Shown piece after piece: positions 36,194 to 48,000 of a stretch of DNA of 64,000 nt. Both the position numbers and the translations under genes were made by a program. Numbering within the stretch: position 1 is the stretch's first letter; every line of letters starts with the position of its first letter. The stretch is taken from assembly GCA_023101725.1 (NCBI GenBank), contig JALJCO010012849.1, forward strand, positions 930,001 to 994,000. Reading direction: 5' to 3'. The notes under the pieces are model-generated. The model had not been told where the DNA came from and searched no databases. It saw only the letters and a list, made by a program, of their open reading frames with translations. Source of the stretch: Atherinomorus stipes (lineage: Eukaryota; Chordata; Actinopteri; Atheriniformes; Atherinidae).

Positions 36194-39100
36194 TAGTGTA
36201 AACCAGAGGGCATCCACGCTGTCTGAATGATACAGCAAATGTGCATCTTAGGACTCTCCAGAAATTTTATATGGCAAAAATCAATATCCTCACACAGGAA
36301 GAGGGCTGGACGAATTGAAAAGCCAACCTCCTTGTTTTGATTATCTATTTACTTTTTATTTACTCTGTGACTTTAAACATCAAGTACAGACAAAAGCAGA
36401 CCTGTTATTTGCCATAATATGATGATTATTAAATCCTTTTCCCCTTCTCTTTAAAGTTTGTGTCAATATCTTTGCCTTATTAAAGTAGTTTTTGATCCGT
36501 TTTTGCTAATTGATTAATATTCTTTGATTTCAAATAACAAAAGGAATCCCATTACATATCTTTTATTTGATATTTCATACTTTGTAAAGTATTTCAAGTT
36601 AGGCAGGTAGTCAAAAAGACATCCAAAAAGATATGTCTTATAAACCCTAAATTGGCAGAGAAGATTTGACAAGTTTTTCACGTGCAACCATATACTAAAC
36701 TCTTGCTCATCCCCAAAAAACACTATTCCTTAGAAATGAGGCACCATCTTCACAGGAAACAAATAAACTTTCCACTGTATAAAACCGATGTTCAGGAAAG
36801 AAAACAAAGGTGATTTAGAGGTTAACAGGGGGGATTTAGAGGTTTAGGGGTGCTGAGCACCCAGATAGCTGCCCGGCCAGGTGAGATAAATTTAATTGTT
36901 TTGTTCAATTTAACATAATTTCATTTCCATATTTGTGGAAAAATAAGCAAAACACTATTTTGGAAAGTCTGTGACTAATTACTGAGATAGAAGCTGTGAT
37001 GGAAACTGATTTTAAGCATATTGATGCCTTGTTACAATGGTGATGCACCAAAATCCACTTTTTCCTCCTTATTTACAAAGTTTCTGATCATTTTCAAGCC
37101 TCAGATTTGACCCTTTGAGCCCCAGGCCTATTTTTTTGCTTGAAAATTGCCTGCACTTAAAGGTTGAATATGGAATATGGACAGAACAGCGACATCACGT
37201 GTGTCTAGGTTGTGGTTGCAACAGCAGCAAAACAACTCCAGCCGCTGGGATGCCAGGCTCACTGCCGATAAGCAAGTGACCAACAGTCTGCAGCATGTCC
37301 AACAAGTTATGCAGAGTTTATAACTGACAGCTAACGTTAGCTACGTTAGCAAACAAGTTAGCTTACCGATCCAGGAGAAAAGTCGCCATTTCTGTGTTTT
37401 GATGCCGTGGAAAACGTTTATGTGGGTCCATTTAGTGTAGTCTTCACCTAAATTTACTCCAGTTTCTGCTCTTCTCAGGTCACTCCTCTTCAGAAAAAGA
37501 TTATATCTCTAGGCTCTGAAGCAGCTGCTTGACTTGCCGTCTCCACTGTTTCCCCTTGTGCCAGCCTAACTGTGCCCATCATAGCCTACTGTTGCCACAC
37601 AGAGATCGCATTTGGCAACTCACAGTGACGCCGTATTGGCTTGTAGATGTAAACATAATGCCATTGTCAAACCCCTTAAAATTTCTTTTATAATTATTTT
37701 CAGGCTAATTTTTTTTTTTTTTTTTAGAAAAAAATGTTGTACTTTCATTCTGCATTTTATTTTAAAAGGTCAAAGCTAGGGCTGGCAAAGTTGGAAAAAT
37801 GGTTCAAGCAAGCAACATTAAAAAAAAAAAACCACCGCCCAAAACCACGTCTTCAGAATACAGGGACATGTGCGCCGATGTTTCACGAGAAGGTTAACGA
37901 TAACAGCGAGTGGATAGCTTGTTAGCTTACCAGTAAACAGCTGACCAACCATGTTTCTAAAACTTTAATCCACTCAACTCCAACTCCTTCTGCGGTTTAA
38001 AAAGTCCACACTGCAAACGTCAACGCCTCCAAGACTTAATCCTTATCTGTTGTTTTGTTTTGTTGGCGCAGCAGTGAGCGGCGCACGGGGGGCATGTGGG
38101 GGGTGGTGAGAGGGGAGGGACAGAGACGAGACATAAAGGCATCGATTCGTTCTTTCTATAAGTTGCGAATTACCAATCCCTGCCTTTCGGTGCGAATGGC
38201 AGGGATTGGTCAAAGTTTTTACAGAACTGCAGCTCTCACAGAGGTACAGGAATACATGATGTATTGAGCACTGTCAGGATGGAAGGACCATTTCACCCAG
38301 TACAACAAAAAGTGCTTCTGAACAGAATTACCAACTCTGGTAGTTTTACCAACGGGGTCCACGTCCTTAAAAAAGGCAACTTAACTTTTGATAAATACTT
38401 CGGCCTACTTTAGAAAATTTGTTGTCATAAAGGAATCACAGTTTTATTTCTTTTTTTACGGTTAGAAAAAAAGTACAAAAGGAGGATTGATATGTTTTCT
38501 TCAGATTTTCTTTTTTTTTTTTTGACTTAACAGTCTAAAAAAAAAGGTTGGATAAATAAATAAAAATATAGATGTGGGGAATTATGAGGGAAAAAGCCCT
38601 ATGAGCTAATGACAAGAGAAATACAGTATGGTACCTTATAGCAAGAGTACCTACAGTAACTGCGGTTACAAAAGCCGATAATGACGCCGCCATATACATT
38701 TTACCATTTTCATTGTGATTTTGGAGCTCCATAGATGATGTCTCTCATTCACCTGGCTTGTGAAAGCTGATTTATAGCCAGAGCTCAAGCTTTCTTGCAG
38801 CATTTGTTAAGCCTCTTTTTTGGAATAAAACCCCATTTATCCTCTTTATTTAAGGAGATTCTGAGATTTCCAAATTCACATTTACAGTATTTATCATAAA
38901 AACAAAGTCAGGCTGTTACTGGAAATATGAAATATGTGAAGAGGGCGGGGTCAAACCATTTTTGAGGGGTGGGGATTGCTGTTTTATAGGTATGAAAATA
39001 TTCCATTTCAGCAAAGTACAGATTTTTTTTTTCTCACATTTTTCAAGTTAGTAAAAAAGTACATACAGTCAAAATGTATATAAAAAAAGAAAAAAAAATT

Positions 39101-39864
39101 TAGGGGTGCTGCGATTCAGTTTAAGGATCCTTCAGCACCCCCCTAAAATAGCCTTTGGTGGTAAGCAGAAATAAACAGAACAATTTGAATAAATGCTTTT
39201 ATTTGTTTATTGGTCAAAACTTAAACAGAGGAACGAACAGTTTTCAGTGTTTTCACTAAACAGTCATGACTGACTCAGAACAATGTAAGTGAAATGAGTA
39301 TAGATATTGATTTGTGAATCATTAAGTCATGTTTGCACTTCATAGCACAAGCATTTGAAAGAAGTTATGGGAGCTACTGTACTCTACCAATACCAAATAA
39401 ATAACCTTGAAATCCAGCCAAAAAACAACAAACATTGCACTCAGATAATATCACAAGAGTCTGTGGTTTGATGGACTCAACACACATGCCAGACTCACAA
39501 ACAAGCATCCTGTGGATGGATGAGATTAAAATTAAATATGAAAAGTCTTTTGAAAGGAGCATAACTTCATATAAAGGAATTTGTATTCTGAATACATTTA
39601 CACCCTGGCAAACTGACTCATGCTGCTATGTTCTTCTTGCACTTGATTACATTTAGCATGCAACCACACTGATATTTTATGCTAAATAGATCAGTATCTA
39701 TAGGTGTTTATAGATGTTTAGCACTTTGTAAGTCATTCAAAAACACAAACAATAAGCTTCGTTAGCTCCAACGATAAAGGTTAATCAGGTGTTACAGAAG
39801 TCAATTCATGTTTTATGTTCTTATTGAATAAAAACTGTGTCCATGAGTCTAATCTTTTCCATGA
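36194..39864. other. Region between receptor genes A and B
   Basis: No supported exon. It contains the gene A promoter side (from 36194), the inverted repeat copy at 37145-37757 and AT-rich DNA. TTTAGGGGTGCTGAGCACCC near 36837 and CAGCACCCCCCTAAAA near 39140 may be the two ends of one large degenerate DNA transposon enclosing most of the stretch (low confidence). Confidence 0.5.
37145..37757 (+). repeat. Dispersed repeat, copy 1 of an inverted pair flanking receptor gene B
   Basis: Matches the reverse complement of 55150-55960, for example ACAGCGACATC, AAAACAACTCCAGCCGCT, TCCACGGCATC-like, AACGTTTACGTGGGTCCAT-like and GTAAACATAATGCCATTGTC. This copy lacks the 211-bp insertion present in copy 2. 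Confidence 0.85.
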
Positions 39865-41986
39865 CTAGGCGTTTTCTGTTTGATTCCATAAGATAAAGAT
39901 CATAGCTAAAAACACAATGACTGTGATGACATAAAAAACTGTGAAAACAGCGTTGATTCTTTGAGCCACCCTGGTCCAGTAGCCTGGTTTATCATCTTCC
40001 TTCTTGCTGCTGAGAAGTGCCATGGTTTTCTTCATCTCCTCCAGCTCATCGGAGATCTTTTCCAATGTAACAGACACCTCGGTCATTTGGCTGCTGCCGC
40101 CCTGCAGAGGTGGTTTAGTAAATGCTGGTAGGTTAGAATCAAAATTAAGCCTAATGTGACTTGTCAGGCTTCTGACTTTAATTTGCAAAACGATTCTGAC
40201 CTCTTTAGCCACAGATGGTGTTTCATCAACCAACAACTCATTAACAGATGTACAATGACTCACTTTCTTCATCACTGTAAAGATAAGACAACAATGAAAG
40301 CATCATAGTTAAAACTAGGGATGCACAATATAAGCGGCCCCCTACCGATCGGCCTATATCAGCCTTAAAACTGAGTATCGGACATCGGCCACCCCACCGA
40401 TATTTAACCCATCAGCCCGCTGTTTCTAAAGTCTAAAAATAAAAAAAACTTTTTCCTCTTCAAAAACTTCTTTTTTGAAGTTCTCACTAAGAAGTTCTTA
40501 GTTCTCACTAAGACCAGAAAAGTGGACCACATCAGTCCAGTTCTGAGGTCTTTACACTGGCTGCCGGTCCATCAGAGAATATACTTTAAAGTTCTGTTGC
40601 TGGTCTATAAAGCTCTGAATGGTTTAGGGCCAAAATACATCAGTGACCTCTTGACTCAGTATGAACCTACTAGACCCATCAGGTCATCTGGATCCGGTCT
40701 TTTATCAGTTCCCAGAGTCAGAACCAGACATGGAGAAGCTGCGTTCAGCTTCTATGCTCCACATGTCTGGAACAAACTCCCAGAAAGTCTCAGATCAGCT
40801 GAAACACTTAGTTTATTTAAATCCAGGCTGAAGACCCACCTGTTCTCAGCTGCATTTACGTAGATTTTACTCAAAAGTTAAAATCTGCACGTCTCTATAT
40901 TCTCTCTTTTTAATCTTAAATGTTTTTAATGTTTTTAATTTTGAATTATGCCTATAATTTTTTATTCTTATTTTTTTCCTTTTCTTTCCCCATTTGCATC
41001 CTGCTGTAATGCTTATAATGTTTTTATGTGAAGCACTTTGAATTGTCCTGTACATGAAATGTGCTATACAAATAAACTTGCCTTGCCTTTTTTTTTTTTT
41101 TTTTACAGACTTTAAAACTAAGACTAGGGGTGGGAAAAATATCGATACACTAAAATCTGCGATATTTTCATATGCTGATATCATATTGACATTTAAAAAC
41201 GCAGTATCTACTTTACAAATGAAATCTCTCGATATTTCATCGTGCCATTATTAAATCTCGTGCGAATTCACAAACATTTTGCGATATTTTCATATGCTGA
41301 TGTATTGACACGTAAAAAGCCGGTATCGATCTATTTTACTAACAAATCTTGTGGTATTTCATTGTTCTGTTACGAAATCTCGTGAGAATTCATGAAATAC
41401 TGTGAGATTTTGTGACGGAGTGATGAAATCTTGTGAGATTTTGTAAGTCAAATAGATCGATACTGCATTTTTAATATAGATTTGATATTCATCAACATAT
41501 GAAAATATTGCGATGTTTCAGTGTATCAATATTTTTTTCCCCACACCTATTTATGTGTTGGAAATGGATAACAAAGCTGCTATGTGAAATGACTGCTTAT
41601 TTTTTTCAGCTTTAATGTTGGTATTGATATCGGTTATCGGCCACATGAGTTTTGAAATATCGGCATATTGGATATCGGCCAAAATTCCAATGTCGTGCAA
41701 CCCTAGTCAAAACCATATGATCAACCAGTAACTTGTGACTGTATTGGCATCCACACTAAACATTCATACCATTATATAATAAAAAATAAAGAATAAGATC
41801 TGGTAATTAGTCTCACCTCTAAAACAGCTGGGTAAATTGCTCTTCTTGTCCTCATCCAGGCTCTGGTATGTGTTTTTCTCTTTGTTCTGAGATGCAGAGT
41901 CTTTATTTAACAGATAAATCACCAAAACTGTCTCCAGGAGGCTGATCAGCATTAGACCAAAAATCCCAATACAGTAAAGAGCTGGG

Positions 41987-42017
<31 letters not shown>

Positions 42018-45000
42018 TCAGTCAGCATCAGTATCACTGACATTAAATCAATTTGTCCACTTTTTGCTTATACGAACAGGAAAGACTTCATGCTCCTCAC
42101 CTATGAGGGGAATCTTGTCTGATGAACACGGCAGGATTTCATTGAGAATGAGCTGCATCACTGTGACGGCGAGCAGGACAGTGATTTTAAAGCCAACCTT
42201 CTCACCCGCACTGTCTGACATCAGGAGGGAGGCCAAGTCCAGACACAAGAAGAAGAGGATGGGCAGCAAGAAGTTTACAATGTAAAGAAGAGACCTTCTC
42301 TTCATTTTGATCTGTGAAATAATGTTTTCATGTAAGTGAAACCTGTGAAGAATAATTTGTCACTACTTAACATGATATTTTCAGTAATCCTGCTAATCAG
42401 TTAGCTGTTAACATGTAAGAAATGTGTCATAAGCAAAACATATTACAAATGATTACAGCTTCTAAATGCAAAATCAAAATCATGAATCGGCTAAATGTAA
42501 AACTTAACTGGCAAAAAAAAGTAGTTTAATGTGTTAGTCAGTTGAGCTTCGTAGTTTTAACAGCCCAAGAGGTTAGTGGGAGTAAAATGCTAAAAACATA
42601 TTTTGCATTTTACTCATTTTAACCATGTCTTTGCACTTCATCTTTCAACACCACAACAAGCTGTGCTCAAACTTACTTTGCACTTCTTTACATGTATCTG
42701 CTTGCACTCTGTTCTTTAAATAGCTTCAGTCAATTCATATGCTCAGGATTTTACAGTATTAAAGCACAGGTGTCAGTTTAAATGGCAAACCACATAGAAT
42801 CAGGCAGATGCTGCAAAAGTACTAAAAGCTGAACACATATTTCTCTCATAGATTCAAAGTAGGACCAAAACAGTGAAGATTGGGATACTGTATGTATTTA
42901 CTGCTGTCAGGCTCCAGTGGAAAATTTTGAGTGCGGCTTAAATATAATGCTGGAAGAACAGTTTCCAATTTCATGTGTCTGTGTCCAGGAAATACTTACA
43001 GTGTAGATAATCATTGTTTGGTTGAAACCAAACTGCTCAACAGTTTTGTTTGTCACTTTTAAGTTGACGAACAGCCACTCAGACTGCGTCCGCATCGTTT
43101 CTCGAGTCTGCTCTGTGATCATTGTGTTGTTCTGGTTGTATAACAAAAGCAGTTCTTCATCTGAGACGGGGAATGGAAAACAACTGTGGGTTTTCTGAAC
43201 AGATCAACAGGAAAGAAATGATACTGGTGCACATTTGATTGAAAGGTGTTCTTGGCTCACCAGAGTGCATGATAGACTTGAAGGAGATGTTGCAGCTCTG
43301 AGTGTCAAATGGAAATTTGTAAACGTGCATCCTACAGGTGCTGATCACCACCTGGTCGTTCCTATATTCCACCCAGCCGTAGCTCCTTATGTTGAGATAA
43401 GGACTTGGAGAGGATTTGTCCTGTTCTGTCCTGCATGACAAAAAGTAAATACACACGATGGTGGTAAGAGGAGCCTGATCAGTGATGCAAGTGAAGCATC
43501 TCCATTCTACAAAGAGAGGGTGCAAACTTACTTTTTGCTCCCTCAGTTTTTGTGTACTCGAATTTTTTTTTAAAAAAAAGATACTATTTTCAGTGATTAA
43601 AAACCAAAAAATATCACACATTCCCAGACTAAGAAGCCACATTTTGATGACTGACTGTATATCTTATATTTACAGTATTTTTTGTACTTTAGATTAATTG
43701 CAGTTTGTTATGTAATGTGTTTTTAAATGTGTGTACCTGCCCGGGGACAACGGATGGAAATTAGCAGTAGCTAGTTCTGGTACAAAACATCTCTTCTTTT
43801 TGAATGTTTATTGTACACTCTCCCTGTATAAACTAATAAACTAAACAATTTGTTGTAACTTTGTAAAATGGTCTTGAGCAACAATTTTCAAGGCTCTTTG
43901 AATGAGTTTTCCTTTGAGTATAGGTGTCTTATTTTCATTTACAGCCCGGTCTTTGTACTTCACCATTCTCAGAGGAATGTGTTTGTATCTCTTCTTCAAC
44001 TTAGAAATTATCTAAATATAAGAAAAGTTCCTCACCCAGGTGATAAACTAAGGGTAGCCCAACTGGTTTATCACTTAAAACTAATAAAGTAGTCACTTAT
44101 CAGGAAACTGTGTAACCCTGTCACAAAAAAAAAACACATATGTGACATCCCCAAACTTTACCATAATGTACTGCCATTAGTTTCTCAATCTGTGGGTGAA
44201 AGTGAGTATAAATTTAAACTTACATCTCCTCAATAGTCAGATCTGGCATCCACAAAAGTTTTTTTGGGAACTAAAATATGATCAAGTCCACAGAAGTTTG
44301 TTTTATTCCACCAAATGTGCTCATTGTCCCATCTCTGCACAGAAATAAAGTTAATGAAATCAGGAAAAAAGATGGCAACAGACAAAGTGAGATTAAGACA
44401 AATAATTTGACTTTGTACAACAGAAATATAAGAAAAATGACATGTTTCTTGGCAAAAACTTACCAAATAAACCCAAATGTAGGAAACAAAACTCTGGTCA
44501 ATTTCTCTCTGTAAGTAACATAATGAAAAATGAGTGAAAATCCCCTTTAGTTCTCTGTTTGTTAAATCCTCTTCATGTGAAGCAATAAACACCAGCTCCC
44601 AACATCTTCTAGTTGCAGAACTTGATGCTTGACAGGATGACATGATTCAAAAGCGTGACACTACAGCCAAAATGTTGCACTCTGGTTGCATCATGAGCAT
44701 TTCACCGCATAGTACAGGTTCTGCAAGCAGGACTAAAGATTCACGCTCATAGCTGGAAAATATAGTATTGGCATCATGTTAAAGTGCAGACCAGGTTCAG
44801 AATGCAAAAAGAAGCTAATTAAAGGTGATAACTACAACTTTTTCATCAAATCAATAAATTTTCAAAAATAATACATGCAGAGAATGTCTAGAGAGGAGAA
44901 GAACAGAAGTATCAGTTTTACTAAAGAAAATTTTTGTGGAATATGAATAATTGTTGTATCAATGCATTTTGTCTAAAGGGGTTATGACAGCAAATTTCCC

Positions 45001-48000
45001 TTTTCGATGGTTTTGGGGGTAAATTATGATCCGTTGTGTATTGATGAGGCCATGTGAATTTCAAGAGCGAGTATCAAAGTCCCTGTTCATGAGTGGTGAG
45101 CCTTGTTTCTTTGTTCGAAAATGGTCAAATCAGACAGGAGCATTTTGTTCTAGGTCAGCTTTTTACGTAATTCATATTCTCCATATTCATATTAGAGCAC
45201 ACTATCCGGCGAGCAGCCTCCTCCCTCCCCGCTCGTTCCCTCTCTACTCTCCTTCCCCCCAGCTGATACACCGGTGAGTTAAGTTCTGCACTCCTGAAGA
45301 TGGGTGAATTCAAGTCAGGGTTTTCCAACAAATGGATTGAAAAAAAAAACAACCAAAAAACCTTCTGTAGCAACACTGAAGGAGGGGACCATAACTCCGT
45401 CATTACCCATAAGTTTATTTATGTTGTAAATGCTGCCTTGTCTGATAAATGTACAATCATTGTTTGATATACCCATGATGCTAACAGATAGCCTGGCAAA
45501 ATCGCCAAAACAAACTCTGCTAGCAACAGCAGGTTAACCAATTTTTCCAAATAAGGATCTGTCAAAAAATACTTCATTTGTCTCACAGAGACAATTAAAA
45601 GGCACAGAGAGCAACAGAAACAACACAAGCAGAACATGAAACAATAAATCAAGCATTAACATAAAATGTCAATAAAATAAAAAATCAAAATTGAATTTGA
45701 GGTCTCGTGCATAAGCCAGTAATCCTGATTTTGTCTTTGGACCAAATGTTGAAGCCAATTACTTGTAGCCAAAGACTATAAAAAGAAATGGACGTAGTAT
45801 CCGGTCACGTCTGAATAGGGGAAAGTGAAGCCAGTTGGGTGTGTCCCACTGTCACCATCTTGGCGTGTCACGTGTGTTGTCCCTCCCGGAAAATACTAAA
45901 TGATTGACACCGAAGTACTCTGGGCTAAATGCTAACTGAGCTAACTCGAAACTAAGAAGAGCTAACAAAGATTAGCCTCCAAAGCAGCGGGCTAAATGTA
46001 AGGCATGCTTGTGTGGTAAGGTACGTAATGGAAGGCGCAGGTGGGATTTGATCCCCAGACTCCCAGGTAAAAGTCATACACGCTGACCATTCAGCCAAAG
46101 GGACTTCCCTGTGGCCAAATAGCCAGGGCACATCATCACTCGGAAGCACAGTGACAGGGCCCCACACTGTCACACTTGGACTTGCTGTTAGCTGCTAAAA
46201 ACCACCATTTAGCTATTCTGCTGCAGGCTGAGATCTTACTGAGAGCAAACAAGGAACCAACAGGCAGCCACCGGCCAGCAGGCCGACATCTGGTCTGCCT
46301 CATGTCAGCCAAAAGAATACAATTATGTGTAATTTTAAGATTAAAATCACCCCCTTCACAGTTGACATAAAGGTGAACTTGACCTATTAAACCTACAATG
46401 ATTTTTTTTTAACAAGGCTGTAAACAAGTTTATTTCTGCTGTGAAGTTGGTTCTTTTTAACATGGGGATTTGCTTTGTTTTGGAGCCAGTCCATAGCAGA
46501 TGCAGAAAGAACTACAATTACCTGTATTAAAGGCGCTACAGAAAATGTTTCGGCATTTCAGAAAGCAGAGACTGTTAGAGTTTTTTGAATAACGCGCAAG
46601 CGCAAGACCATCCCGCTAGACTCACAGCTCCCTCTCCTGAACACAGAACAACTTGCACGAGCCACTCCTGTGTTTAGCAGACAGCAGGTACACTTTAAAA
46701 GGAATATTTGAGCTTAGTTGATATGAAAGAATATGTTTTCATTGATCTAATGTAATTATATTGGTTTGGTGATGGAATCTTACTTTTTTTTAGTCAATCA
46801 ACCTAAAAACAGAAACACTTGTCTGACTTTTTTTTTTTTTACTTTCACTCAAAGTAAATTTTGAACCAAAAAGGCTCATGGGAAATGCAGATTCAGAATG
46901 CAGAATTTAATCTTTTATGATTGTTATCCTATAAATTTGAGTCATGTGTTTACTGCCTTTGTTATGTTCACATTCAGAGAAAGTTGTTAAGAAATTCTGA
47001 TCAGTTTGGACATTAAAGTTGCACCATGAGTGTGAAGAACAGTACAAAGAGATAAATTCGGCTACAGTTTAATACCAATGACTTTCTTTTTTGGATGACT
47101 CCTGGCAGGCTGAGTGCTACATGGCGCACTGCTGCCTTTGGTTGGCCACACATGGAAAGGCAGCAATGTTCTATGTGGCACCTAACCTGCCAGTGAAGAA
47201 GAAGAAGCGGTGATCTACTCTATTGGATACTTTAACTGAATAAAGGGAACTCATTATAATTTGCAAAACATTCAAGTATCTTAAATTAAGTGAAAAATTT
47301 CAGGTGAAATTGAATTAGAATATTGGACTTAAGTGGAAAAAGCAACTTTGATTTCATTTCAGACAACTTGAAATAAATGGTTTGCTTCAATGTAAAAAAC
47401 AAACAAAAAAAAAAAGTTTGCATTAACTTAAAAAGGTTTGGTTTAACCAACTTTTTTTTTTATTTATACTGAATTAATGTAGAAATATTTGGTGTGACCG
47501 ATAACCTTAATTTTTTTAAGTCAAGCCATAGCAAAAAAAAATTTCAGTGTACAGAGTCTCCCATGATGTCACAGATGCAAGTAAAACAGATGTCGTTACT
47601 TTCACAGCTGGTGTATAATACTATTTATATATTTAAAGCTTTTAATTGATCATAGCGCATATGAGATAGTGAACCCAATTTTATCGAATATTGCAACAAT
47701 TGTTGAAAGAAACATTTTTTATAACGCCTTTAAGCTTAACAGGCTTCACTCTTTTCCTGCGGAGTTTGCCCCTTGCCTGCAACACATTTGTCTGGAAAAT
47801 TGTAAGGCTGTTATACACGTTTACAAAAAAGAACAAAACTTGGTGCCCAGCTTTTGAGAGCACTTCTATTTTCATCTGTTAAAGCTCACTGTAGGCATAA
47901 AAAGTAAAGAATCCGAACAAAACAAGCTATAAGAGTACATAGATCTACAAACAAACAATTAAAAAAAAACATATATTCCTTATACTGTAGATAGCCTAAA

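Noticed and set aside
40522..40863. Plus-strand open frame of 113 aa
   Set aside because: It is the C-terminus of an L2 LINE, with a near copy at 30186.
46009..46175. Possible tRNA gene with A and B boxes
   Set aside because: Acceptor stem does not form and the homologous fragment at 16970 carries the same extra body, so it is a SINE head.
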